This document shows positions 25,630 through 34,477 of a stretch of 42,322 bases of DNA, one piece after another. Every line of letters starts with the position of its first letter. The stretch's first letter is position 1. Under the pieces are notes generated by a model. That model saw only the letters and a list, made by a program, of their open reading frames with translations, was not told the DNA's origin and did no database searches. The DNA is taken from the NCBI RefSeq assembly GCF_947366995.1, contig NZ_CANBCC010000033.1, positions 1 to 42,322 of the forward strand, read 5' to 3'. A program made the position numbers and the translations under genes. The DNA comes from an uncultured Aquabacterium sp. (lineage in GTDB: Bacteria > Pseudomonadota > Gammaproteobacteria > Burkholderiales > Burkholderiaceae_C).

Positions 25630-26262
25630 ATGACCACGCCCGCCGCTGCACCCGACAAGAAGGCCGAATCGCCTGAACAGAAGCCCGCCGATGCGGTGGT
25701 GACGCCGACGCCTGCCGTGGTGGCCCCTGCGGCGCCCCCGAAGCGCGTGCGCACCACGAAGGTCAAGGCTGTCGAGCCGGCGCCGGCCGCCTCAGCTGTG
25801 CCCGCCGAAGTGCCCGCGGTCACGCCGGCCCCGGCAAAGAAGGCATCGCCCGCCAAGGCACCCGCGCGCACGCCGGCGAAGGTGGCGAAGAAGTCGACCG
25901 GCACGTCGGTGCGCGCGCGGAAGACCGCGCCGAAGGCTTCCGCCGCCCCCGTTCCCGCCCCGAGTGCCACCAAGGTGGAGAAGCCGGCCAAGCCCGGCAA
26001 GGGCGTCAAGGCCGACAAGCCGGCCAAACCCCCCAAGGCCGCCAAGATCAAAATGGTGCGCGATTCGTTCACCATGCCCAGCGACGAATGGGCACTGATC
26101 GACCGCGTGAAGTTGCGCGCGCTGGAATGGCGCATGCCGGTCAAGAAGAGCGAGGTGCTGCGCGCCGCCCTGCACGCGCTGATGGGCCTGAGTGACGCCC
26201 GCCTGAAGGAGACGCTGGCCGCACTGGCGCCCATCAAGAAGGGCCGCCCCAGCAAGGCGTGA
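25630..26262 (+). CDS. Ala/Lys/Pro-tailed putative DNA-binding protein
   Basis: The 210-residue protein has two parts. Residues 1-138 are low-complexity Ala, Pro, Lys and Val sequence with repeated KPAK, APAK and TPAKVAKK motifs like histone H1 or AlgP tails, probably disordered and DNA-binding. Residues 139-195 form a compact domain (VRDSFTMPSDEWALIDRVK, then KSEVLRAALHALMGLSD) with a strand followed by two helices, resembling ribbon-helix-helix proteins. The end KKGRPSKA is again basic. A nucleoid-associated or regulatory role is likely, but targets are unknown. An AGAGGA ribosome-binding site precedes ATG 25630. The gene is monocistronic, with a strong hairpin after it. Confidence 0.7.
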   Translation: MTTPAAAPDKKAESPEQKPADAVVTPTPAVVAPAAPPKRVRTTKVKAVEPAPAASAVPAEVPAVTPAPAKKASPAKAPARTPAKVAKKSTGTSVRARKTAPKASAAPVPAPSATKVEKPAKPGKGVKADKPAKPPKAAKIKMVRDSFTMPSDEWALIDRVKLRALEWRMPVKKSEVLRAALHALMGLSDARLKETLAALAPIKKGRPSKA

Positions 26263-26266
26263 ACAA

Positions 26267-26291
26267 GCGGGGGCCTCTCGATGGCCCCCGC
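26267..26291. terminator. Bidirectional hairpin between convergent genes
   Basis: GCGGGGGCC (26267-26275), loop TCTCGAT and GGCCCCCGC (26283-26291) form a perfect 9-bp stem. It lies in the gap between the tailed DNA-binding gene and the chemoreceptor gene, which converge here. On the minus strand TTGTT follows. It probably ends both transcripts. Confidence 0.8.
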
Positions 26292-26298
26292 GTGCTAC

Positions 26299-27864
26299 TT
26301 ACACCGTCGTGGCCCGGGATGCTTCCACCCGGAACACCGACACCAGTTCAGCCAGCCGCGCTGCCTGGTCCTTCATGCTGGCCGCCGCCGCGGCGGACTC
26401 CTCGACCAGGGCAGCGTTCTGCTGCGTCATGCCGTCGAGTTCGCCCACGGTGCGGTTGACCTGCGAGATGCCGGCCGACTGCTCTTTGGTTGCCTCGGTG
26501 ATCTCGTTGATGATGTGGTTGACCTGCTCCACCGCGGTCACGATGTGGCCCATCGACGTGCCGGCCTCTTCCACCAGCCGTGCGCCGGCCTCGACCGACT
26601 CGACCGACGCGCCGATCAGCGACTTGATTTCCTTGGCGGCCTCGGCCGAGCGCTGCGCCAGCAGACGCACTTCACCGGCCACGACGGCAAAGCCGCGACC
26701 CTGCTCACCCGCTCGCGCAGCTTCCACGGCGGCGTTCAACGCCAGGATGTTCGTCTGGAACGCGATGCCGTCGATCACCGAGATGATGTCGACAATCTTC
26801 TGCGAGCGCTGGTTGATCTCGCCCATGGTCGTGACCACCTGCGACACCACGGCGCCGCCGCGCTGGGCGGCACCCGCCGCCTGACGGGCCAGATCGGCTG
26901 CGGTGCTGGCCGACTCGGCGGTCTGCAGCACGCCGGTGGCCACCTGTTCCATGGACGAGGCGGCGCCCTGCAGGCTTGAAGCCGTCTGCTCGGTGCGGTT
27001 CGACAGGTCCATGCCACCGGAGGCCACCTCGCTGCTGGCCACGCGGATGGAATCGGTGGAGTAGCGCACCTCCTGCACGATGCCGCCCAGCGACTGGCGC
27101 ATGGCCTGCAGCGAGCGCAGCACCTCGGACACCTCGTCCTGCCCTTCGATGCGCGACGAGCGGGTCAGGTCACCGTCGGCAATCGCCTTGGTCACCTTCA
27201 CCACATGGGCCAGCGGGCCCGTAACGGACACGGTGATGGCGCGCGCCACCAGGACACCGATGAGCAGACACGCGCCGCCCAGCGTCAGGATGAACATCTG
27301 TGCTGCGCTTACCTCATCGTCCACGGACTTCTGAATGGCTTCTGCGCTGGCCTGCTTCCTGGCGCCCACATCCGCGATGGCGGCCAGATAACGTTCGGCC
27401 AGCGGCATCATCTCGCGGTCGATGAAGGCCGCGGCTTCGGGTTCGCCGGCCTTCAGCCGCTTGAACGCCTCGTCCCGGGACGCCACGTAGGCCTTGCGGT
27501 GTTCCGCAATGGCCTTGAACGTGGCCCGCTCCTCGTCGGTGTTCGCGCCCTCTTCCAGCGCCTTCTGCAGTTTGGAGATCTCGGCCGAAGTCTGCTTGAT
27601 CTGGCTGCCGAACTGCGCCTGCACCGCGTCGTTGTTGCCCGACTTGGCGATGGCCAGTGTGCGGGTCACGTTCAAGGTGGTGAGGCTGTGCCAGTGCTCG
27701 GCCATCTCGGCCACGGCGCTCACCGCCGCCACGCGGTCGCCCCCTTCGCGGGTGGACTGCAGCTTGAACCAGCCAAGCGCGCAGATCCACACCACCAGCG
27801 TCAGCACCACCGCAAAGCCGAGCCCCAGCCGCCGGCCCATCTTCAAGTTGTTCAGTGCCTTCAT
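26299..27864 (-). CDS. Methyl-accepting chemotaxis protein
   Basis: The 521-residue chemoreceptor senses extracellular or membrane signals and controls CheA. It has a membrane helix at about 12-33, a periplasmic four-helix-bundle ligand domain (about 35-185; [20 protein letters not shown]), a second helix at about 187-210, a HAMP domain to about 262, and a cytoplasmic signalling coiled coil. The diagnostic hairpin tip ([20 protein letters not shown] followed by [14 protein letters not shown]) is complete. No C-terminal CheR/CheB-binding pentapeptide is present. The start [13 protein letters not shown] at 27864 follows an AGGAGAC ribosome-binding site; an upstream in-frame start at 27954 is less likely. 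The ligand is unknown. No other chemotaxis gene is nearby. Confidence 0.95.
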   Translation of the reverse strand: MKALNNLKMGRRLGLGFAVVLTLVVWICALGWFKLQSTREGGDRVAAVSAVAEMAEHWHSLTTLNVTRTLAIAKSGNNDAVQAQFGSQIKQTSAEISKLQKALEEGANTDEERATFKAIAEHRKAYVASRDEAFKRLKAGEPEAAAFIDREMMPLAERYLAAIADVGARKQASAEAIQKSVDDEVSAAQMFILTLGGACLLIGVLVARAITVSVTGPLAHVVKVTKAIADGDLTRSSRIEGQDEVSEVLRSLQAMRQSLGGIVQEVRYSTDSIRVASSEVASGGMDLSNRTEQTASSLQGAASSMEQVATGVLQTAESASTAADLARQAAGAAQRGGAVVSQVVTTMGEINQRSQKIVDIISVIDGIAFQTNILALNAAVEAARAGEQGRGFAVVAGEVRLLAQRSAEAAKEIKSLIGASVESVEAGARLVEEAGTSMGHIVTAVEQVNHIINEITEATKEQSAGISQVNRTVGELDGMTQQNAALVEESAAAAASMKDQAARLAELVSVFRVEASRATTV

Positions 27865-27928
27865 GACGCTCGTCTCCTGGTGATCTCCCAGGTATTTCGG
27901 GCAGGAACAGACCTTCTTGAGGAACGGG

Positions 27929-27962
27929 CCGCCGCCATACCGCCAAGTAAGCACGGCGGCGG
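27929..27962 (-). terminator. Weak stem-loop between the hydrolase and chemoreceptor genes
   Basis: CCGCCGCC (27929-27936) and GGCGGCGG (27955-27962) can pair over an 18-base loop, 18 bases past the stop of the CocE-like gene. No T tract follows on the minus strand. It may separate the hydrolase operon from the chemoreceptor gene. Confidence 0.35.
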
Positions 27963-27979
27963 GCGCTGAGAAAGCGTCC

Positions 27980-30046
27980 TCAGTTCAGGGCACTGGTCGG
28001 CACCACGGGCAGCACCACGCTGGAGGGGCGAGCCGGGTCGCTGTAGATCGTGGTGACGTTGCCCAGCGCCCCGGACTGCTGGGGCGCGGGCCACACACCC
28101 ATGGCCTGGTTGCTCGCGCTGATGGCGATGCGCAGCTTGTGACCCTTGCGCACCAGGGCCGCAGCCGGGAACACCTCCACCGGCACCAGCATCGGCTGGC
28201 CCGGGATCACGGCCAGCCGCGAAGCCTCGGTAAACGGATGCCAGGGCTGGATCATGACGCCGTTGACATGCCGCGATCGCATCGGGTCGACCGCCCGGAA
28301 GGCGGCCGACTGCAGGCCCGTGCTGATGGGGGTGGCCTTGCCGAACACATCCACATCGTCAACCCGCACGGCCAGGGCGGCGTCGGACCGCGTGGTCGAC
28401 ATCCAGATGTCAGCCTGGATGGGCCCGTTCAGGTAGAGGTCGCTCTGCAGCGGCTCGGTCTCATAGATCACCGCGCCCTGCGCCCGCTCGACCACGGCGC
28501 TGTTCGTGTAGCAGGCCTTTGGCAGCAGGCCCGGCAAGCCCAGCGACCACTGCACGAAGCTGCTCGAGCAGTCGCTGCCATCGTTGATCTGGACCTTGGC
28601 CTTCACCGTCGTGCCGTCCTCGCTCTTCTCGTAGGTGATGACGGGGGCGGCCGGTTCTCTCACCGTGCGGGCGGCCTCCACCGTGGTGGGCTTCAGTGCG
28701 CTCAGCTTTGCGCTGCCGCGCAGGTACATGCGCTGCGGGCTCATTTGCGGATGCGGCCAGTCGGTGGCCCGCGCGTACCGGGTGCTGCCCAGCACACCGT
28801 AGCCTTCCACGAACTGCGTGACGTTGGGCAGCGCGGCGGCGCCAGTGTCCATGCCGCGCAGGTACTGGTCGAACCACTGCAGCATCAGCGAGGCCGAGCC
28901 CGGCGCGCCACGGGCGGTGAGGTTGTCGGCGCCACTCGAGGCAGCCAGCACCGCCTGGATGTGGGCACCCTTCAGGATCACCAGCTTGGTCGTGGCGCTC
29001 TGCTTGATCTGCTCGTACAGCAGAGGCTCGTCGCGCTGGAAGATGTCGTTTGAGCTGCCCACGAGAAAGGTCGGCACCTTGATGCGGCTTGCACCTTCGA
29101 TGGGCGAGCGCACCGACCAGAATGTGCCATCGTCCGTCGCATAGCCCGGCTTGCCCGCCAGCGCATTGCCCACAGTGGGCAGGTACCAGCTGTCGATCGA
29201 CGCAATGTGCTGCTGGTTGGCCGCCTCGATCTGCGCCGCGTAGGCCGGGTTGCTCTTGATCGCGAGGTCGTTGGCCACGCTCAGCGAATGGGTCAGCGGC
29301 AGCCAGATGCTGATGAAGTTGGCGTTGAGCAGGCCGCCCGGGCCCACGGTGCCACGGAAGGCGTCGCCCATCGGCACTTGCGCAAACACCGCCTTCACCG
29401 CGGGATGCTGCTGCTTGGCGGTCTGCAGGCTGGTGATGCCCAGGAACGAGGTGCCCGCCAGGCCCAGGTTGCCGTTGAACCAGGGCTGCTTCGTGATCCA
29501 GTCGACGGCGTCGGCGTACGCGGCCTGCTCGGCCTCACCCAGCAGGGCCGCCTCGCCGCTCGACATGCCGGAGCCGAGCACGTCGACCGCCACCGAGATG
29601 TAGCCACGCCGGTTCATGAAGCGGTCCTGTCCGCCCACCAGCAAGGTGTTGCCCGTGCCAGAGACCGAGCCAAGCAACTGGCCGACGTCAATGCGATACG
29701 CCGTCTGGGTCAGGATGGCCGGAAAGGCGCCTGGCACGGGCCTGCCTTGCGCATCGGCCGGCACCGACACCAGCACCGCCAGCTTGTGGCCACTGCGGGT
29801 GGTGATGAACTGCAGCGGCAGCGTGATGGAGCCGGGGTGCTCTTCAGCCCGCGAGTACGCCTTCCACACCGCGCCTGCGTTGCTGGTCACCGGTGTGAGG
29901 GCCTGGGCCGTGGTGCCCCGTGTCCCCAGCGTCGTGGTCTGCGCGGTCGCGGTGCCAGCCAGGCACAGCGCGGCCGCAGCCAGGCTGAGTGCACGCAAGG
30001 TGGCCGGCACCGAGGTGAGGCGGTCAAGGGTTGAAGATGGGATCAT
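27980..30046 (-). CDS. Secreted CocE/NonD family (S15-like) hydrolase
   Basis: The 688-residue protein belongs to the S15/CocE alpha/beta-hydrolase group, which includes cocaine esterase, glutaryl-acylases and X-Pro peptidases. A signal peptide (about 1-36, [17 protein letters not shown]) indicates export. The nucleophile elbow is GTSFLG with S200; D334 ([11 protein letters not shown]) and H362 (LKGAHIQAV) are the likely other triad members. A C-terminal beta-sandwich (about 430-688, [20 protein letters not shown]) is typical of X-Pro peptidase-like enzymes. A GGAGGAG ribosome-binding site precedes ATG 30046. It lies 30 bases downstream of the GMC oxidoreductase gene and is probably co-transcribed, suggesting ester or amide hydrolysis in the same extracytoplasmic route. 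Substrate is unknown. Confidence 0.88.
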   Translation of the reverse strand: MIPSSTLDRLTSVPATLRALSLAAAALCLAGTATAQTTTLGTRGTTAQALTPVTSNAGAVWKAYSRAEEHPGSITLPLQFITTRSGHKLAVLVSVPADAQGRPVPGAFPAILTQTAYRIDVGQLLGSVSGTGNTLLVGGQDRFMNRRGYISVAVDVLGSGMSSGEAALLGEAEQAAYADAVDWITKQPWFNGNLGLAGTSFLGITSLQTAKQQHPAVKAVFAQVPMGDAFRGTVGPGGLLNANFISIWLPLTHSLSVANDLAIKSNPAYAAQIEAANQQHIASIDSWYLPTVGNALAGKPGYATDDGTFWSVRSPIEGASRIKVPTFLVGSSNDIFQRDEPLLYEQIKQSATTKLVILKGAHIQAVLAASSGADNLTARGAPGSASLMLQWFDQYLRGMDTGAAALPNVTQFVEGYGVLGSTRYARATDWPHPQMSPQRMYLRGSAKLSALKPTTVEAARTVREPAAPVITYEKSEDGTTVKAKVQINDGSDCSSSFVQWSLGLPGLLPKACYTNSAVVERAQGAVIYETEPLQSDLYLNGPIQADIWMSTTRSDAALAVRVDDVDVFGKATPISTGLQSAAFRAVDPMRSRHVNGVMIQPWHPFTEASRLAVIPGQPMLVPVEVFPAAALVRKGHKLRIAISASNQAMGVWPAPQQSGALGNVTTIYSDPARPSSVVLPVVPTSALN

Positions 30047-30076
30047 GGCTCCTCCAAGGGGTTTGAAATGGGCGGG

Positions 30077-31729
30077 TCAGAAATCGCGCAGCAGGATGTG
30101 CTCGATGTTGCGTTCAGCCAGTGCGGCAACGGTGAGGGCCGGGTTGGCCACCAGGGCGCCCGGGATGAGGGCGCCGTCCATCACGTACAGGCGTTCGTAG
30201 CCGGCCACGCGGCCGAACAGATCGGTGGCCTTGCCCAGCGGGCAGCCGCCCACCGGGTGGTAAGTGGTGCTGTCGGCAAAGGTCTTGCCGCTGAACAGGT
30301 CGGTGCGGTAGTGGGTGCCGGCCGCCTGGTTCACGCGGTCGAACACGTGCCGGGCGCTGCGCACGGCCGGCGCGTTCTGTCCGTTCCAGTTCAGCACGGC
30401 GCGGCCGGTGGCCGGGTCATACGCGAACGTCCCGAGCTCGGGGTTCTGCGTCATGACGATGTTCATGTTGGTCCAGGACTCCACGCCCAGCGGGAGCGGA
30501 ATGTTCATCGAGAACACGGGCAGACCATCCTGATCCCGGGCGTGGAATCCCGTGGCCGGCACCAGCGACTGCTTCGTGCCGGTGGGATTCCACACCGGGT
30601 TGCCGCGCACCACGAAGATGTCGCTGTTGGCGCTCCACTGTGTGCCGATGGCACGGTTGAGGTTGGGCAGCGTGCCGGTCTCGCGTGCGCGCACCAGCAT
30701 CTCCGACGTGCCCATGCTGCCGCCGGCCAGGAACAGGTGGTCGCAGCTCAATGCATAGCGGCGCAGCAGGTTGCCCAGCGCGTCGATCTCTTCGACCGTG
30801 ACCACGTAGCGTCCATCGGGGGCCTGCTCGATGCGCTTGACGGACGACAGGGCGCGGATGCTCACCCGTCCCGTGCCCAGCGCATCGGCCAGGTAGTTCT
30901 TCGTGAGGTCGCGCTTGCCATGGTTGTTGCCATAGCCGCCCTCCATGCCGAGCGCCGACTTCGGCACCAGACCGGCTTCTTCCTGCTCCATGTACTGGAA
31001 GTCGTAGCCGCAATCGAGGAACTCGGTGCTGTAGCCCGCCCTGGCAAGGGCCGCCCGGTTCACGCGCGCGTAGCGGTGATAGGGGCTTGCTTCGAAGTAA
31101 GCCGGTCGAATCCGGTTCTGGTTCAGCTGTGCCAGCGCCCGGGGGCAGAGCCGGCGCAGGAAGTCGTCGACATCGAAGCCGGCCGGCATCAGGGTCCGCA
31201 GCACCTCGCGTTGCGGCGTGATCAGGATGGCCATGTTGACGAGCGAGCCCCCGCCCACGCCACGGCCACCGTAGACGTCCATCGCCCCGTTGGGTGCTCG
31301 CAGCACGTCCAGAACACCGGCCCCGTATGGCACCTTGATGTGGATGGGGATGTTGAACAGGCTGGTCGTCACCGCGGCCGCGCGGGTCGAGAACCACATG
31401 GCCCGCTCGTCGGGCTTGAGGCTGTTGCAGAACACCTTGCCGTCGGCGCCCGGCTTGTTCCACAACTGCCCCATCTCCAGCATCGTGACCGGCACGCCGG
31501 CCTGCGCGAGCCGCATCGCCGTGACGGCGCCGCCATAGCCGGTGCCCACCACGAGCGCCCGCACGTGGTCCACCCCGGCGGCGGCCTGCGCCGCCTGGGC
31601 CGCGGCCGCCGCGACACCACCCAGGGCCACCGTGCGCCCCAGACCGGCCGTCGCACCGACGGTCTGCAGGCCCCATGCCGCTGCGGCATCAAGAAGCTGT
31701 TGTCCGAACTGACGACGGGTGCTGGCCAT
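30077..31729 (-). CDS. Cholesterol-oxidase-like GMC flavoprotein, Tat-exported
   Basis: The 550-residue enzyme is related to the non-covalent FAD cholesterol oxidases of actinobacteria. A Tat-like signal begins TRRQF (4-8). The FAD motif GTGYGG is at 62-67, and family blocks GRGVGGGSLVN (155-165), YGNNHGK (266-272) and HPVGGCPLGKATD (491-503) are clear. The active-site His and Asn appear as H491 and N529 (VANPALTVAALAERN). The Glu that acts as isomerisation base in the Streptomyces enzyme falls in PVFSMNIPLP and is replaced by M408. Alcohol oxidation is therefore plausible while steroid isomerisation is doubtful, and the substrate may not be a sterol. An AAAGGGAT ribosome-binding site precedes ATG 31729. 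The hydrolase gene follows in the same operon and a truncated araC-type gene precedes it. Confidence 0.88.
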   Translation of the reverse strand: MASTRRQFGQQLLDAAAAWGLQTVGATAGLGRTVALGGVAAAAAQAAQAAAGVDHVRALVVGTGYGGAVTAMRLAQAGVPVTMLEMGQLWNKPGADGKVFCNSLKPDERAMWFSTRAAAVTTSLFNIPIHIKVPYGAGVLDVLRAPNGAMDVYGGRGVGGGSLVNMAILITPQREVLRTLMPAGFDVDDFLRRLCPRALAQLNQNRIRPAYFEASPYHRYARVNRAALARAGYSTEFLDCGYDFQYMEQEEAGLVPKSALGMEGGYGNNHGKRDLTKNYLADALGTGRVSIRALSSVKRIEQAPDGRYVVTVEEIDALGNLLRRYALSCDHLFLAGGSMGTSEMLVRARETGTLPNLNRAIGTQWSANSDIFVVRGNPVWNPTGTKQSLVPATGFHARDQDGLPVFSMNIPLPLGVESWTNMNIVMTQNPELGTFAYDPATGRAVLNWNGQNAPAVRSARHVFDRVNQAAGTHYRTDLFSGKTFADSTTYHPVGGCPLGKATDLFGRVAGYERLYVMDGALIPGALVANPALTVAALAERNIEHILLRDF

Positions 31730-31767
31730 GGATCCCTTTCTGGTGTGCGGTTCAGTGAGTGGCCATG

Positions 31768-31968
31768 CTAGGAAGCGCTCTCGCCGTCGGCATTAGCCGC
31801 AGCGGCCATCATGTGGTCGAACTGCGCAAGCGGCGCCCACTCGCCGTCCTCGGGCAACTCCTCCATCGCGCACAGGCCGCAGCGGCGCAGCAGATCGCGC
31901 GAGTCCTGGCCTTCCACTTCCAGCGTGTGGGCAAGGATCTTCAGGTTGACGGAGGAGACACGCAGCAT
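31768..31968 (-). pseudogene. Orphan N-terminal fragment of an AraC-type regulator
   Basis: These 66 codons (VNLKILAHTLEVEGQDSRD, then LLRRCGLCAMEELPED) resemble the first strand-helix part of the arabinose-binding-like domain in AraC/OruR regulators. Full members have about 330 residues, but the reading frame ends in TAG at 31768-31770. The next gene begins 39 bases further on, so the effector-domain remainder and the DNA-binding part are absent in all frames here. No good ribosome-binding site precedes ATG 31968. It is probably the remnant of a former regulator of the GMC-hydrolase operon. A small functional protein cannot be excluded. Confidence 0.55.
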
Positions 31969-32071
31969 GGCAAGGCAGGAGGTTTCACGTGACGAGCATG
32001 GGCCGCCCGGCCCTTCATCGCTGTCCGTGAAATCCATGCCGTCACCGCATTTCGGGGTGTGGAAACCTTTC

Positions 32072-32099
32072 CCGACGCTGCGCCCGACCGGCGTATGCT
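32072..32099 (+). promoter_or_regulatory. Possible sigma70-type promoter of the CapA-like gene
   Basis: CCGACG (32072-32077) and TATGCT (32094-32099) are spaced by 16 bases and lie 40 bases before the capA-like start codon. The -10 box matches the consensus at four or five positions while the -35 box keeps only the GAC core. The rest of the gap 31969-32138 shows no ORF of note. Confidence 0.3.
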
Positions 32100-32138
32100 C
32101 TCGCGCAAATTCGCACCCCGCGCCCTGCGCTCCTTGCC

Positions 32139-33563
32139 ATGCACGCTGCTCCTGCCTCGCACCGCCCGTCCGCATCCCGCCCGCGGCGGCCCGCCCTCGC
32201 CCTGGCCCTGGTGATGTGGGGTGGCGTCGCGCACAGCGCCGCTGCCGAACCGACGCCCTCGGCCTTTCCAGAACTGCTGTGCGCGCTGCGCGTGGCGGGG
32301 CACACCCAGCTGGTGCGATCGCCCCTCGCGGCCGACCCGTACGCCCCCAGGGCCGCGGACGTGCGCGGACGCTTCCGTTTCAAGGCCGTGCTGCTGGGCC
32401 AAAGCATGCAGGCTGCCCATGCGACGGTGACCGTCACCGACACCGAAGCCGAGGAAGGCCCCGCAGTGCTGCAGCAGGTGAGCTGGCCGGCCCCGTCCAC
32501 CGACGCCGTCGGCCTCCTCACCGACGCCGATGCGTGGGCCCCCCGCCTCAGCGGCTGGCAGCGCGTGTACTCGCCTTACCTGGGGCGCGAGCTCACCTGG
32601 GGCTGCGCTCTGGTGCGTTCAGGCGCCACGCCGCGCGGGACAGCCGATGTGGACGGCACCGTCCCATCCGTGGTGGCCGCGCCCTCGCCTGCGCCCCAGG
32701 TCAGCATGACCGACGCCGGGCCCACCGTGCGGCTGGCCTGGATGGGCGACGTGATGCTGGCCGACGGGCCGGGGCAGGTCATCCGCCGCGGCGGTGACCC
32801 GTTCGCGGCGGTCGCCACCCGGCTGGCCACGGCCGACCTCCGCATCGCCAACCTCGAGTGCGTGATCGCCCGCGGCGGCAAGGCCCTGGCCAAGCCCTGG
32901 ACTTTCCGGGCGCATCCGCGCGTGCTGCCGGTGCTGCAGAAGCATGTCGATGTGGTGTCTCTGGCCAACAACCACTCGGGCGATTACGGCGCTGAGGCGT
33001 TCGAGGAGATGCTGACGCGCCTCGACCGTGCCGGCCTGCCCTATGTGGGCGGCGGCCGCAATCTGCGCGAAGCACACCGGGTCCAGGTGATCGAGCGCAA
33101 GGGCGTGCGCATCGCGCTGATCGCCTACAACGAGATGTTCCCCCGTCGCTTCGAAGCGGGCGACGACCACGCCGGCATCGCCTGGAGCGACGATGAACAG
33201 GTGCTGCACGACATCCGCCTGGCGCGGGCCCGGGCCGATGTGGTCATCCCCTTCATGCACTGGGGCCAGGAAGACAATGAGCAGGCGCATGCGCGGCAAC
33301 GTGCGCTGGCACGCCGCATGATCGAAGCGGGTGCGGCGGCCGTGGTCGGCACGCACCCCCACCTGGTCCAGGACACGGAGATGATCGACGGCAAGCCTGT
33401 GATCTACAGCCTGGGCAACTTCGTGTTCGACGGCTTCACCAAGCCGCTCAATAACACGGGCGCCCTGCTATGGATGGACGTGAACCGCCGGGGCGTGGCG
33501 TCATGGCGCATGGAGACCGTGCGCATCGATGCACGCGGCGTGCCCCACCCGGCGTCGAAGTAA
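32139..33563 (+). CDS. CapA family (poly-gamma-glutamate type) metallophosphatase-like protein with N-terminal extension
   Basis: The 474-residue protein carries a calcineurin-like CapA domain from about residue 198: GDVMLADG, ANNHSGDYG, MHWGQED, GTHPHLVQDTE and SLGNFVFDG are the expected metal-site and fold motifs. CapA/PgsA proteins act in export or anchoring of poly-gamma-glutamate, and many relatives have unknown phosphatase-like roles. A signal peptide (about 16-36, cleavage near AHSAAAE) places it outside the cytoplasm. Residues 37-195 form an extension of unknown family with a Ser/Pro-rich linker. No CapB or CapC synthetase genes are nearby, so polyglutamate synthesis is not supported. 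No clear ribosome-binding site precedes ATG 32139. It converges with the FadR-type gene over a 30-base gap. Confidence 0.86.
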   Translation: MHAAPASHRPSASRPRRPALALALVMWGGVAHSAAAEPTPSAFPELLCALRVAGHTQLVRSPLAADPYAPRAADVRGRFRFKAVLLGQSMQAAHATVTVTDTEAEEGPAVLQQVSWPAPSTDAVGLLTDADAWAPRLSGWQRVYSPYLGRELTWGCALVRSGATPRGTADVDGTVPSVVAAPSPAPQVSMTDAGPTVRLAWMGDVMLADGPGQVIRRGGDPFAAVATRLATADLRIANLECVIARGGKALAKPWTFRAHPRVLPVLQKHVDVVSLANNHSGDYGAEAFEEMLTRLDRAGLPYVGGGRNLREAHRVQVIERKGVRIALIAYNEMFPRRFEAGDDHAGIAWSDDEQVLHDIRLARARADVVIPFMHWGQEDNEQAHARQRALARRMIEAGAAAVVGTHPHLVQDTEMIDGKPVIYSLGNFVFDGFTKPLNNTGALLWMDVNRRGVASWRMETVRIDARGVPHPASK

Positions 33564-33569
33564 GGAAGG

Positions 33570-33587
33570 GGCCGCCGCCGGGCGGCC
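33570..33587. terminator. Hairpin between convergent capA-like and fadR-like genes
   Basis: GGCCGCC (33570-33576), tetraloop GCCG and GGCGGCC (33581-33587) form a perfect 7-bp stem in the 30-base gap between two stop codons. No T tract follows on either strand. It is placed to end both transcripts. Confidence 0.55.
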
Positions 33588-33593
33588 GCCGCT

Positions 33594-34403
33594 TCACCGC
33601 TCGCGCCAGGGGTCGGGCAGGCTGCCGCCCTGCACGGCTGCGCGGCGCACCGAGCGGGCCTCACGCTCACTCTCGTCGCGCATGCGCACCAGCGTGCGGT
33701 CCACGAAGTCGATGTGGGCTTCGGCCGCTGCCTGCGCGGCGGGCGGGTCGTGCGCCTCGATGGCATGGAAGATCGCCAGGTGCTGCGCCAGCAGATCGCT
33801 CGACACCGTGCCGACAGCGAACAGGTTCGCGATGTTGTCGTGCACGTGGGTGCGCATCATCGTGAACAGACTGGCCAGCAGGTGGCTGAACATCGCGTTG
33901 TGCGCCGCATCGGCAATGGCCTGGTGGAAGGCCGCATCGGCCTTGGACAGGGCTCCGAGGTCCTTGGCCGCGTGCGCCGTCTGCAGCGTCGTGACCACGG
34001 CTCGCAGGCGCGTGAGGTCGGCCTCGGTGGCGCGCTCGGCGGCATAGCGCGCCGTGCTGCCTTCCAGCATCCGTCGAAACTCCAGCACGTCACGGCGCAG
34101 TTCGGGGTGGCTGGCCACCATGCTCTGCCAGGGGCTGGAAAAGCTGGCTTCCAGCTGGTCGGACACGTAGGTGCCGCCGCCCTGGCGGCTGATGAGGAGC
34201 CCGCGGGCGGCGAGCTTCTGGATCGCCTCGCGCAGTGAAGGCCGCGACACGCCGAGTTGCTCCGCCAGGGACCGCTCGGGAGGCAGCGCATCGCCCGCCT
34301 TCAGGCTGCCCTCCAGAATCATCGATTCGATCTGCTGGACGATGGCGTCTGAGAGCCTGGGCACGTTCACCCGCTTCAGGGGCTTGGGGAGGGCGTCGTT
34401 CAT
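33594..34403 (-). CDS. FadR-subfamily GntR transcriptional regulator
   Basis: The 269-residue regulator has an N-terminal winged helix-turn-helix (about 12-80; LPPERSLAEQLGVSRPSLRE is the recognition segment) and a C-terminal FCD effector domain. His residues in ADAAFHQAIADAAHN, THVHDN and QHLAIFHAIEAHD could bind a metal ion, as in many FCD proteins that sense carboxylic acids such as lactate, glycolate or pyruvate. The ATG at 34403 was preferred over a GTG at 34421, though neither has a clear ribosome-binding site. No catabolic genes follow on the same strand, so the target is unknown. It lies 74 bases beyond the end of the metal-efflux operon. Confidence 0.9.
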   Translation of the reverse strand: MNDALPKPLKRVNVPRLSDAIVQQIESMILEGSLKAGDALPPERSLAEQLGVSRPSLREAIQKLAARGLLISRQGGGTYVSDQLEASFSSPWQSMVASHPELRRDVLEFRRMLEGSTARYAAERATEADLTRLRAVVTTLQTAHAAKDLGALSKADAAFHQAIADAAHNAMFSHLLASLFTMMRTHVHDNIANLFAVGTVSSDLLAQHLAIFHAIEAHDPPAAQAAAEAHIDFVDRTLVRMRDESEREARSVRRAAVQGGSLPDPWRER

Positions 34404-34477
34404 GGGTCGGACTGGGGGCACGGACCGAACGATAGCAGGTCAACGCGGGCCCCGCGCCAGGTGGGCCTCTGCCCTGC

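Noticed and set aside
30068-31771. A 567-codon plus-strand frame opposite the GMC oxidoreductase
   Set aside because: The minus strand encodes an unmistakable cholesterol-oxidase-like protein; the plus frame has no motif.
31969-32175. Upstream extension of the AraC fragment
   Set aside because: The added residues do not resemble the family and would overlap the start of the divergent CapA-like gene.
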